NCBI RefSeq assembly: GCF_902459465.1
Contig: NW_022985694.1
Location: forward strand, 310,001-374,000
Source of the DNA: Asterias rubens
Lineage: Eukaryota; Echinodermata; Asteroidea; Forcipulatida; Asteriidae
DNA: 64,000 nt
Reading direction: 5' to 3'
Shown: one piece after another, positions 22,367-34,200 of the stretch
How positions within the stretch are numbered: the first letter of the stretch is position 1
Layout: each line of letters begins with the position of its first letter
The notes under the pieces: generated by a model
What the model was told of the DNA's origin: nothing
The model's database searches: none
Seen by the model: the letters and a program-made list of their open reading frames with translations, nothing else
Made by a program: the position numbers and the translations under genes

Positions 22367-24359
22367 GGCGCCTTGTCAAAACGTCCAAGCTGTTCCCTTC
22401 CGCGTGCATTCTGCGGGAGTCCGCGGATTTTTGTAACAAAAGAACCCGTAGCAACCGGGCAGGTCCACGGCCACGACGGCTCATTTACGTGTCAATAAAC
22501 ATGAATATTCCGGCGGCTCTGTGGAGCGACCGGTCGGCTATTGTGAAGCCCAGCTTATTTAAATATCAATAAGCATGATCATACGGCGGCTCCGCGGACC
22601 GGCTGCCGGCGGAACCGCGGAGGAACCCAGGTGGTGAACAATGGCTTTACCTTTGCATGGCAAAAAGCAAACTAAGGGTGTGTAAAGCCATTTTCTCGGG
22701 ATTTTTAAGGCTTGGTTACATGACCGAAACATGTGAATTGTAGAAATGGTTTGTTTAGGCAGGTCTATGGACCACATTAATTATTTTGCTTTTGTTTCTC
22801 CTAGCCCATCTGGAAGTATTTGTTGTATTTTCATCTAATGTTGAAATGGCTGAATAAGTAATAATAATAAATAATCATAGTAATAATAATAATTTCCATA
22901 TTTTGGTGATTTAAGTTGCAAAAGCGGGCGTCAGAGTTATTAGCAGTGACAGAGGAGTGACCAAAATAGGATTACATAATTTTCAGCCATTAAATCGAAG
23001 GCTACTTGTTAGCTCCGGTTTATTTCCAAAGTTTTTGCATGATTTAGTGATTACGATGTTGTCCCACCAAGTTGCTGAAGTGATGGGCGTCAGAGTGGAG
23101 CAGTGACGGGGGACAATTTAACAGTTACGATAATCTTTTGCGGCGATCATGATTAGCAAATTCATGTACATGTACATGTATAGTTATCGTACGGGAAAAT
23201 GGGACGGGAATTTGTTTACGGGACATGGTTACAGGACGGGACAGACGGCACTATAGTTCTGGTGAAAACGTGCAACTCGCAAAAGAAAAGGGAACTGTGT
23301 AGCTGGATGTTTACGCTGATCTGACTCTGTTCTGTAAACATGATGTAACTATGTTCAGTCCCGGGGTCCTACATGTTCAGCTAGCTCTATAGCAAGGTCA
23401 AAACATCCTTTCTCTGTGACTACCACGCCGTTTCATAGTGTTTCGCTATAATAGAAAACCTGACTTCCCAAACAATGCATCATAGCCTCCCCCATACCCA
23501 TGTATCGATCACTGTATCAATGACCCATCCACAACGTATTATGCAAAACTACCGCTAAACTGCAGTTCATCCTAAATAAAATTTAAACTCCAAACAATAT
23601 TACATTATGGTCCAACGTGTGTAATGCACAAATGTTTTAATTCGGCCTCTGGCCGCGAAAACCTTTTATTGTGAATAAACCATTAAAATGATCGGAATTG
23701 GCAGCCAGTGCAAACTTGTTTTGACAAAATTAAACTTTTATTAACTAAGGTGGTAAATATTTTACATCGAATCAAACTTGTTTTTTTTTATAGTAAGGAA
23801 TTTATTTGGTGATGACGTACTCATAAAGTGATTAACATTTTGAGTTGTTTAGCCGGGACTCAACATATTGTGCCTTTTCAAAAATACAAGCCTCGTGAAT
23901 GCATGTTTGATGCCTGTTGAATGCCTCTGGAATGTTGAGGTTCAAAGTCGCCGATTTGGTTGACTATAATGTCTAAACATGTAGCTGGCGATTATCACGT
24001 GAGCAGGATGGTCGGCTGGCACTACCAACGTGCGTGGTGCAATGATCTTGTCGGTGCAGCCTGTCCGCTTCCAGGACGATGGTACTCACTAGTTGAAAAT
24101 GTACCATTCTGGGAGAGCACGGCCGGTCCGCGTCCAAGCCGCTGATATTCATGACCTGAAAATACAACTTGTTTATTCATGAGACTTATTGTTATACCAA
24201 CAATAGCGCCCGGCATGGATAGCTCATTAACTTCGCCGCGCTTCAACGCACATGGCCGTTCTTCCGCGGACTGTCCGAGGTCCTTAGCAACGGCGGTATT
24301 TGCTGTCCAGTCCGCAGACTATCAGCGGAGGAACGCCCGGGACGTTTTGACAAGGCGCC
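22367..24359. mobile_element. Non-autonomous PIF/Harbinger element, ~2.0 kb, with TAA target duplication
   Basis: The termini are a perfect 20-bp inverted repeat, GGCGCCTTGTCAAAACGTCC at 22367-22386 and its complement at 24340-24359. TAA flanks both sides (22364-22366 and 24360-24362), the typical Harbinger target duplication. No transposase frame is present. Subterminal regions are GC-rich with gtccgcgga-type motifs; the centre is AT-rich. Removing the element plus one TAA restores an open exon (FQLTAAQVLQSIEEG). Confidence 0.92.
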
Positions 24360-25038
24360 TAACTGCAGCTCAGGTTCTGCAAAGCATTGAAGAGGGTCGT
24401 ACTGGTATGTGTTGTTCATCATCAATTTTGGTTTCAGTCTGCAAAAGTTTTTTTTTTTTCGAGTTTGTACTAGATGTTAGTACAGTAAACTTCCCTTGGG
24501 AGAATCGGTCCATATAATAGATTCTTGAAAAAGAAATAACTAAATTCGGCTGATTAACCCCTTTATGGTTCTTATAAATTTACTGTAGATTCCATTTGTC
24601 ACTGCACTAGATTTTCTTTCCCCAGATTTTGAAGTTCCACAGGTTGATGAGGAGCTGGCAGCCTCTGCAGCTGATATTCTAAAGAGTATACCGGAAGGAC
24701 AAGATGATCAACAGTTTCCTGTGAAAGTGGGTGATTGGTGTCTTGTCCAGTATGACAAAAGTGCTTATCCAGGGGTGATAGAAGACACACTGAATGGGGA
24801 AGTTAAGGTTTCTGTTATGGTGAGATGTGGTCCAGTCAGATGGAAGTGGCCAGATCCAAAAGACTCCTTGTGGTACACAAGAGAAGATGTCCTGAGAGGA
24901 ATACAGAGTCCCACTCTGGTATCTTCACGGGGCATTTTGAATTTAAGGAAAACTGGGGTTCAGAGCCCTAAGATGAATTGGTTGCGCAGGAATTACAGGG
25001 TGACAGTTGTTAAGACCTGCAATTTACTTGCACTGTGA

Positions 25039-25299
25039 TTTAAACAAGCCTTGGTCAAGGTGTTCTTTGAAGGTATCTGCTTATGCGCTGGAGAGCACCT
25101 TGAACCAGACTAAAATTTGTTGTGGTGCAAACAAATCGCAGGTGGACTTGAGGCAGGCCTGAGAACCAGACTGAAGTGAGCACCAAATTAGGGCCCAACA
25201 CCAAATTTGGTGATGGCAAAAAAATTTGGTGCTAGCACCAAATTTTGATATAACTGTCAACGACCGTCATTATCCGTCGAAGACAGTGCGGAAGGATTG
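25039..25299. other. Interval with repeated caccaaattt motif and palindrome
   Basis: Several direct and inverted copies of caccaaattt/aaatttggtg lie between 25180 and 25247. A 26-bp perfect palindrome at 25221-25246 is centred on gctagc. No gene seen. Confidence 0.6.
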
Positions 25300-26155
25300 T
25301 ACACGCGTAAGGTATGGGTAGATTCAAAGCCAAGAGTTCCATCTTAATTGGGCAATATTATTAATTTTTATTTCATAAATCTATTCCTCATACCCCTGGC
25401 TATATCAGATTAGCGCCCCAGTGTTTGAAGTCTGCTAATTAGCTTAGCCCAATTAATTTAGTCAATGAAGAATATACGAATTTTTGTACTGTATGCGCTG
25501 TATGCGTAAGGTATGGGCAATTACAAAGCCAAGAGTTCCATCTTAATTGGAAAAATTTATTAATTTTTAGTTCATAAATCTATTCCTCATACCCCTGGCT
25601 ATATCAGATTAGCGCCCCAACTTGTTAAGTCTGCTAATTAGCTCAGCCCAATTAAATTAATCAGGGAAGATTTTACGAATTTGTGTACTTTTACGCTATA
25701 CTTATATAACAAGCGCGTAAGGTATGGGAAATTACAAAGCCAAGAGTTCCACCTTAATTGAAAAATATTATTATTTTTTATTTCATAAATCATACCCCTG
25801 GCTATATAAGCCCGGCGCCCAAAAGTGTTAAGTCTTCTTATTAGTTCAGCCCAATTGATTTAATAAGGGAAGAATTTACGAGTTTTTCTACTTTTTACGC
25901 TGTACATTATGCTATACACAAAGAACAAGCGTAAGATACGGGCAATTACAAAGCCAAGAGTTCCATATAAATTGGAAAATATTATTAATTTTTATTTCAT
26001 AAATCTGTTCCTCATACCCCTGGCTATATAAGCCCGACGCCCCAATGTGTTAAGTCTTCTAATTAGTTCAGCCCAATTAATTTAATAAGGGAAGAATTTA
26101 CGAGTTTTTCTACTTTTTACGCTGTACATTATGCTATACACAAAGAACAAGCGTA
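25300..26155. repeat. Satellite array, left part (about four units)
   Basis: Units of about 197-215 bp each contain aaagccaagagttccatctt, cataccc(c)tggctatat, agcgcccca and cagcccaattaattt. The same satellite resumes at 58464 beyond the CACTA transposon. The units here are more diverged than those on the right, as expected at an array edge. Confidence 0.9.
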
Positions 26156-26480
26156 CACTCTGAAAATTAATTAGTCAATTTGACTAAAAAAAAATAGTCC
26201 AGCGTCATGTCTGACACGACTAATTTTAAGTAGTCAAAAGTCTGAGCATGACTAAGGATTTAGTCAGAAATGTGACTAGTTTACATTAGTCCAGTGACTT
26301 GACTAAAAAGATGTCTCATACGACTAATGTTTAGTCCATCAACATTTTGGCTTAGTCCAGCGACTTTTTAGATTAGTCCAGCGACTTTTAATCTTGGTCC
26401 AGTACTTCACTTTAGGTCGTTCGTTGATTTGACTAATGGCATTAGTCAAAGCAACAATTTAAATCTTGACTAGTTGGCAT
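26156..26480. repeat. CACTA left terminal and subterminal repeat array
   Basis: After the terminal CACTCTGAAAA, I count about 17 copies of TAGTC or GACTA within some 320 bp, in both orientations, often as TTAGTCCAG or GACTAAT. CACTA elements characteristically carry such subterminal motifs as transposase or accessory-protein binding sites; that role is inferred here. The same array appears inverted at about 39290-39609. Confidence 0.8.
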
Positions 26481-28251
26481 CAGTCAGGAATGTCTTCCCA
26501 CGTTCTTTTGATGTACCTGGACATTGTGTATTGTTGCATCATCAAACAAAAAATGGAAAATTGTTCATCCAAAAACAAAATCATTTTCTAAACTGTTTTC
26601 CATGAAAGAAACCATTTAGAATTTAAGATGGATTATAAATTAAAATCTTACTAGAAAGTATACTTCGACAACTTTATACATTCTGAAAATTCTTTAATTC
26701 AAATTTAATCTCAACAAGGCATAACTAATACAATGGTGACTCAAAGTTCATTGAACTCCACACAATTTATAAATAAATAATGTGATAAAATTGCTTGTTT
26801 AAAATTAGCACACTCATTTACCCTTTACTTTCTCAAAAGAGGGTTCTTGAACCCCTACAGTTTCCCTTCAATTTTATTTATCTGCTAAAAATTCCTTCAA
26901 ATATACAAGATGACATTTAAAAAAACAGAGGGTTTTTGCCCAATGTTTATGACTGTATATATTTTCTCCATATTTGTCATATTTTTGTCCAAATGACATT
27001 ACATTTGGCAGATCTGGGGTTATTATAATCAAGAACATCATTGTTTTTAACTGGGGGTCACCGTTGCCAGGTACAACTGCTACTTTTTGAGAAAAAGCTC
27101 CATTGACACTAATTTAAATTTACATCCCTACATCTTTTATGCAAACATTTCAGTCTATTCAAAATGCATTTTTTTCTTAACACAAATGATGCCCAATGAT
27201 GTAAGAATTATGATGTTCAAACTGAGATTATCAAATGGCTATAAGAGATAATGACATCCTGAATCACACGTGTTGTAAAAACATGGATATAATGCCTCTG
27301 TTCACAACAATATTCAAGGAAAACTATTTACTTTCCTATGTTTCAGGTTACCCCCCCCCCCTCCCTATTTAAGAAGAAAACTTCCAACGAACACTGGAAT
27401 AATACAACAACTGTCAAGTCAATATTTTGCCAGAGGCCCATTCACTATTCCAAAGGCACCCTGTCAAAACTATTTGAAGTGAATTGTCACAAGTAAGATT
27501 TAATTCTTAGGGTAAAGGTACGATACAGGATTGGCTTTTGGTTGGATGCATTCAATTCAATTACATCTTAAAACAAACTTGTGATTTGTATCAAAATCGT
27601 TATTAATGTTATAGAGAAATCAATGAACAATGGTTATTTTGTACACATATGGTCAATTTGGGTTGTTAACAAACAAAATCAGATGTTGTTTGTTTTTAGA
27701 TTATCAGGTAGTTTTTTCGAATATGCCCTTATTTCAGGGGGAAACATTTCACAGTCCTAGTACTAACTTCATAACCATTAAGCTTTCAAACAGAAATTCA
27801 ACAATTAAAGTATTTGAGTGATCCTTATCAATCCTGTAATGTACCTTTAAGAAGAATATTCAGTTTATCTTAACAAGACATAATGCTTTGATCAAGAGGA
27901 ACATGCTAATTAAGTGAAATGCAGTTTAACTTGGTTTATTTTAGTAAGACACAATACTTTGAGAGGAACATACTAAGTCAAATGCAGTAAAACTTGTTCA
28001 TAGTAAGACATAATGCGTTTATCAAGAGGAAAAATACTGATGAGTCAAATGCAGCTTAACTTGGTTTACTTTAGTATAAACACACAATGATCTGATCGAG
28101 GGGAACATACTGAGTCAAATGCAGTATATGTACATGTAACTTGTTTATCTAGTAAGACACAATGCTTTGATCAAGAGGAACTACTGAGTCAAATGCAGTT
28201 ACTTGGTTTATGTTAGTAACACATTGCTTTAACCAAGAAAAATGGTCACAG

Positions 28252-31200
28252 TCAAATGTACCTATTCAGTTTGTCCAGGCAAGATATAACACTGCGGTCG
28301 AGAGGAATATTGTCTTGGATGTTCAGGACAATTTTCTGGAAAAAAGACAAAGTTTTCCTGAGGCATGTGGGATAAGCCAAATTGAAAACATAAAAGCTGG
28401 CTAAATACACTTTCACCGATGTCAGGAGACAAGTGGAGCTGCTGACAGCCAACCCATCAATGATCACGTCAAATGAAGTGCAGTCCTCAAGTCTGTTGTC
28501 ATTACCCTCAATGACAGGCCAAGCTGTCCCCTGTATATGAAAAAATAAATACTTTTAATTAGGGAATAACAGTGTGTTAATTAGGGAATAACAGTGTGAG
28601 GACCTGGTCTTCACTGTGTGGTAATGACCGGGTTGGTGGCTGGCTGTTGTTAATGGACCAAGCCAAAAGCGATTTTCATTAACAGCGGCCATGGTCATTA
28701 CTACCCAGTGAAGACCAGGTCCTCACACTGTTGTTCCCATGAATTAATACCTTTACTGTGAATTTTCACTTGTTCCACAGAACTTGTCTTTACATCACAT
28801 TTTAATACACCCCAACGTGACCACTCTTCGACCAATCACAGTGCATATACTCTCTCTGAGGAGTTTATTAATTCAAAACAACACAAATTGGCCATTGGTA
28901 TGTTGCAGATGCAATTTCAAAAACCCTCATCAGTTTATGAGTATATAAAATGAGACTGCCTCATGCATAGTGTAGGATAAATGGTGGTCCAAGGTCCAAA
29001 TAATGTATTCTTCACTTTTGTTTGTTCAGCCAAAAGTGAATTGTAACCGAAGGTGAATTTGAGAGTTTGTATATCAGTCATTCAAAAATTATCAATGTCT
29101 TTCTTTTCTTGAGTTCAAGTCTTTGTCTTGCGTTTGAGTTGAGTCCAAGTTAAGTCCATGAAGTTGAGTGTTAATTCAACCCAACATGTGACAAATTAAT
29201 ACAAGTTATAATTCAAGTCATGAGTAAGTCAATTAAGAGTTTTGGATTTGATCATTCATTCATAAATATCCCAGACAGTTTCGCTATTCCCAATGGAGAG
29301 CATGTCACATGGGGGTGTTTTTATGTCTGAGCTGGACTTGTTTAAGACCGGTTGGCTAACGCGTGTTAAGCACTCATAGCCACACGCCTACCTTAATGAC
29401 GCAATGCTGACATAAACCATGCCCATTCAAACTTGGCCCTTTATTGCATGGACATGACCCTGCCAGTCTTAAAGGGTCATTTAAGACCTCACTACCACTC
29501 TTTTATTCCCTTATTTAAAAAGCAGAGATGCATCACAAAAACAAGAAACAGAGATGCACTCAATTGTTTAAGTCTACTGGTTAATTATACTGTGTGGAAT
29601 ATGCGCATGCTTATTCAACCAATAGACCATGTTCTTTTGAGTGTTATTGTTTCTTGTTACGGCTGCAGTGTGAGCAACCCTTTACTTACCCCATCTTCAT
29701 CACCCAGAATCAACATATTGCAGATTTTTTCTTTTAGTGTACATGGGATGCCAAGGATGGCAGCAATACTGATAGCTTCTGTAAAAAATGCAGAAAAACA
29801 TACTTATTTTAAAGAATGTTATTCTAGAATGTTAAAGGACTTCCTCGTCTCTGGCTTGGTCCTTCATCACCTTGTCACATGACTGTTATAAAACCCTGCA
29901 ATATAAGAAACAGTTTTCCTATGCTAATTACAGGAGGTCCAGTTGACAACTGGCTCTGTATATAAATGAAACGAATACACAGCGCATGGATTGGGGGTGG
30001 GTGCTAAACTGCATTTTCCTTCAGTTTCATTTGTAGCTGAATGGCATCCCCATGGGTCACTTGAAATTGTTTTCACACCATGACAAAAAGTGCCAGTCAT
30101 TAACATGCTCTGTACAAATGAATATGCAGTTCTACGCTCCATTACACAACACGCAGCTTCATAAAGGTATGAGGCTTTAGGACTGAGGGTCACATGTGGT
30201 TGTAGGTTACACACCTGTACGACTCTTTTCATTCCGTTGGTGACTAATAATGTCCAAGGCCTGCTTGAAACATGCTGCTGGATTTTTGACACCACTGACA
30301 AGCCTGTTGACTGCATTGCCATACTTCATCATACCTGCATCAAAGAGCTGATTGATGGTCTCTTCTCCAGATCGCAGACGATTGAATTCTACCAGTATCT
30401 GTCGGTGTCAATAAAGTTATGAATTACTTGACCTGTATATCTGCATGTGTTAGGATGGCAATGGCCTTTTTTTTGTGCATGCCCTCAAGTATTTGCAAAG
30501 TGTTTGTGATTCTTCTTGTTTGCGCCTGTGTATTTGATATCAAAAGTTGTAATAAATAAATTTGAATTTACCAAAACATGTACTACAGGTTTTTTATTGG
30601 GGGTAGTGTGACCTTTCACCCTACCACCTGCTCAAATCCTAACGGGTGAACTAACTAACTCTTCCTTTGGACTATTTTTGGTACACCTCACACAAACCAC
30701 TTTTGCCATATGTGTTAGCTCTAACTAGGTGTCATTCATACTAAGTCTCGACCAATTAAACAAATGAGATTTTTTCAATGAAAAGTAAAAGTCAATGAAG
30801 TAGAAGTCGGTTAGTTTCCTTCTTCTCTTAAAGTTAAGAGTCACCTGTACACTTGACATGTATGTTGCCAAGTTTAAAAACAAACTTGATCATCTTGATA
30901 GAGGTGAATAAGGGCTTCTTAAAAATAAAAATAAAATAAAAAAGACGAGATGCCTGCCAAACAAGCATTTAAGTTTACAATGGCCACCAAAACAAATATA
31001 ATCATGAATAATGATCGTCGTGCACACAGAGAGGGCAAAGCAGGCTGGTGAAACAAAGTTTGGCTACGTTGATGTGTTTATGAGATTCATGTCCATTAAT
31101 GTAATAACAGAAATAATGTACACTGTAAAAAATAGTTAGTAAATCTTGCTTATAAATTGGTCAAAATGACTAAGTTTGCCTAGTCCTGTGTCTCTGACTA

Positions 31201-34200
31201 ATGTAATGTTAGCCTGACTAATCTTATATTTGCTGTGACTAATCACTATAAGTCAGAACTTTAACCCGTGACTAGAATTTTGTTTGGACTAAAACGATTT
31301 AGTCAAAATGTCGGGTTTTGACTAATTTTGACTGGTATGAAGCTACGGTGCTTTGACTAAGTAAGATTGGTCATGTTCCCGCCTTCCCAACATTTTAGAT
31401 GTGGGAAAAATATAAATTGCCCGCGAATTAGCAGGATGCTGGTACCCGGCGGCAACGTCAATGTATAGTTAGTGTGTAACTTGGGTTTTTAGCTTGTACC
31501 CGTTAACTTGCAAACTGCAGCTAGCATGCAGGGCGTACATGATACTCTCCCGTTCGGCGTGTGTGATACATACACTTCACAGGGCAAGGAGGCTCAATCC
31601 AGGCTCCGACCAGTTTCAGAAATAAGGTGAGAATATTGGTTTTCCCGTTACATTTTTAAAACCGTAACATACTTAGCCAGAGGGAGACCGTTACATTGAC
31701 GTTAGTCTACAATCATATTGTGGAAAAGCTTTTAGTGTTTTTGGCCACAGAACTCTAGGTGCATAGGCCAGCACTTAACGGCGGCTAGGCCTTGCATTAC
31801 GTGTCAAAATGGAGCATGCAGGCGAAGTTTATCAGGTAGATTCAAGTTTAAAATCTCTGATTTTCACCCTATAATTAATATTGCCAGACTGAGAATTTAA
31901 TGTAGAACACTTTATTGTAAAGTTTGTATATTTTCAAGATATAGCGACTGTAAAAGGACGAAACAAAAAAGCTTGTTTAGCATGTTGTTGTTTTTCCAGT
32001 GGGGCTACGGGCGTGTGTATAGTGTACGTGTGTGTACACAAACGATGGTCCTAATCATTGTAGTTTGTATGCAATGCATGCCCTTGCTTTAGGCTTTACT
32101 GCACGACACATGATGTGCAAGGCCTAGTCGGTTAATGTTTAAATCAACCCATGCTATATTATAATATTATGGGGATGGTCAAAGCTTATTATTTATTGGC
32201 CATCATAAAGTGCGGTCCTAAATGTCTTCCAATCAGCAAGGACTTTACATTTAAAAATAAGTTCATATTCATAACTAACTTGAATTTGAAAACATGGGCA
32301 TTAAAGTTTCCATGTAACAAACGTAGGCCTAACGACAAGTAACAAGTAATAACGGTAGCATGTTCGGAAAATCAAGTGTACCAAGCGATGGAATGTAGTT
32401 ATCGCAACTCTATAGTCCATCAGCCCCAAATTTTGGACTATCAAGTTAAGACTTATAATGTAGCAACTAACGAGGACAAGGTATAATTCTTTAAATGTTT
32501 ACTGAAGCACAAAGTATTGATACTTTTATGTTGCACCTCATAATTTTTTTAATGATTTAGTTGTAAAAAATCATTTTATACATTCCATTGTACACATGAT
32601 TTATTTCCTTTAAAAAATAAGGCTTCAGGAATGCCAACAAAAATAGGTCACTTGCTGACAATGGCTGGATTCTCAATGTGACATCATCTTACATGTTTCC
32701 TGAGCTATTCCAGAAAACAATTGTTCTGAAATGGGGTCTGTCAAATGAATGACAAATATGTGTTTTTTCTTTTAACAAACTCACTCAATTCTGTTCAATG
32801 AATGTGAGGTCATGTTGAGAATCTAGCCATGTCAAAAAGTGACCTATTTAGGAGTTCATGAAGACAATTATTTTTAAAGGAAATAAATCATTTAAAATTA
32901 CACAGGGATGCACAAGACTTTTTTCCAACTTAATCATTTAAAAACAATATAAGGTGCAATATCAAAGCATCATACTTTGTATTTCAGTAAACCTTTAAAT
33001 ATATGTAATAATTGCATCATGGGAAATGAGTAAAACAAATGTCTTGCCCTACACCGATGTGATAAGCACTGTATACTCAGGAGCTTTCAAGTCCTGGGGA
33101 AAAAGTTCCACAGGCAACTCAGGTGGGTTTCGAACCCACGACTTAACCACTAGACCACTGAGCAAGGCGGATCCAGTATTATTTGCAGTGGGTACCGGGC
33201 TTGGTGGTCTAGACATCTGCTGTAGTCACGCAGGAGTCATAGGTTCGAATCCTGACAAGGGCCCAATTTCATAAAGCTGTTTACCGGTAAGCACATTTTT
33301 GTGCTTACTGTTGCAGAAAAATGTGCTCAAGCATACATATGTAAACGTATTTCATTCACCATGATTTCTCAAGTTAGCAGAAAATTTCGCAGCGCGCATG
33401 CACGTTCACCATGGATTTGCATTGTTACGTCACTCATGTGCTAACAGCGGGTTAGCCAGCATTTACCCTTGCTTACGATAAACAGCTTTATGAAATAGAA
33501 ATTCTGCTGAGGGAACTGCTGCTTACATCTTTTATGAAATTGGGACCATGTTGCCTGTGGAATTTTTTATCCGCAAGACTCGAAAGCACTGAATATATAT
33601 TCAGTGCTTATCACATCGGTGTAGGGCAAAACAAAATTTTAAGGCATCATCTATACTCACACCACACTGAATATTTGTTCCTTTTTAGCACAATTATAAG
33701 CCACAGACTTCACAGAACTTGGAGAGAAAATATTTTGACAACCATCTCCACTGAGTGGGGATTGTTTTATGCAAAAAATAATAACCATCAGAACTGTGAG
33801 CTCTTTTGTTTTGTTTACAGCTTAGCTTGCTTAATTGTATGTTCTGATTGGTTGCCATTCAAGTTCTAAATATAAAACAGCACCTGTAACTCAAATGCGG
33901 GACAATACATCTTTCAAACATTGTCTTTTTAAAATCCATCCTGTAGATTTAAATAGATAAGATGTTTCATTTAAGATTTTCTGTTATTTTGAATACTTTT
34001 ATTTAATAGTAAAGTTGTAGGTTTTGCTATATTTCCGTTGTAGTCTGAGCAGCTTTGTCCTGTGAGAAACCCATTTCATCATCAGCAGCATGTCTTGGAA
34101 GGCAAGGTTAGTTTCTAATTTTTGTTATTCTCTAAACCGCCAAGATTTGAATTTGGCTTATGGGTCATTCCATGTCAGTTCAACAGGCTTTTGGACCTGA

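Larger units (their letters stand above)
20643..25038 (+). pseudogene. Unclassified WTDGC-family transposon-like gene, four exons, interrupted
   Basis: Exon A (to 21342, donor gtatgt) encodes REIQWTDGCSSQYKSR, then YFGSRHGK ... DGEGGVVKSA and LSCFCTECED. This pattern is known to me from many uncharacterised proteins of cnidarians, molluscs and echinoderms. Exon B (21609-21728) encodes an AKKLNKK repeat. Exon C (22328-22366 plus 24363-24404) is split by a Harbinger MITE. Exon D (24626-25038) encodes VKVGDWCLVQYDKSAYPG, then RWKWPDPKDSLWYTREDVL, a Tudor/SH3-like tail. All phases agree. One in-frame TAG at 20868 breaks exon A between the DVESV and RNYFGSRHGK residues. The WTDGC and HGK ... DG blocks could form an RNase-H-like site, which is inference. 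The N-terminal exon was not found. Confidence 0.65.
26156..29885. repeat. Long inverted repeat arm A (left CACTA end)
   Basis: This 3.7-kb segment holds the left terminus and exons 8 and 9 of the SAMD3-like gene. It is repeated in inverse orientation at 35871-39609 with very few differences (for example one Gln/Lys change in a shadow frame). The arms are separated by about 6 kb. Confidence 0.92.

Noticed and set aside
22281..24517. Several short frames inside the 2-kb element
   Set aside because: They lie in terminal or subterminal MITE sequence, change with strand and carry no domain.
33100..33260. Possible tRNA genes
   Set aside because: A and B boxes are recognisable, but acceptor and anticodon stems do not form; context is that of tRNA-derived SINE pieces.
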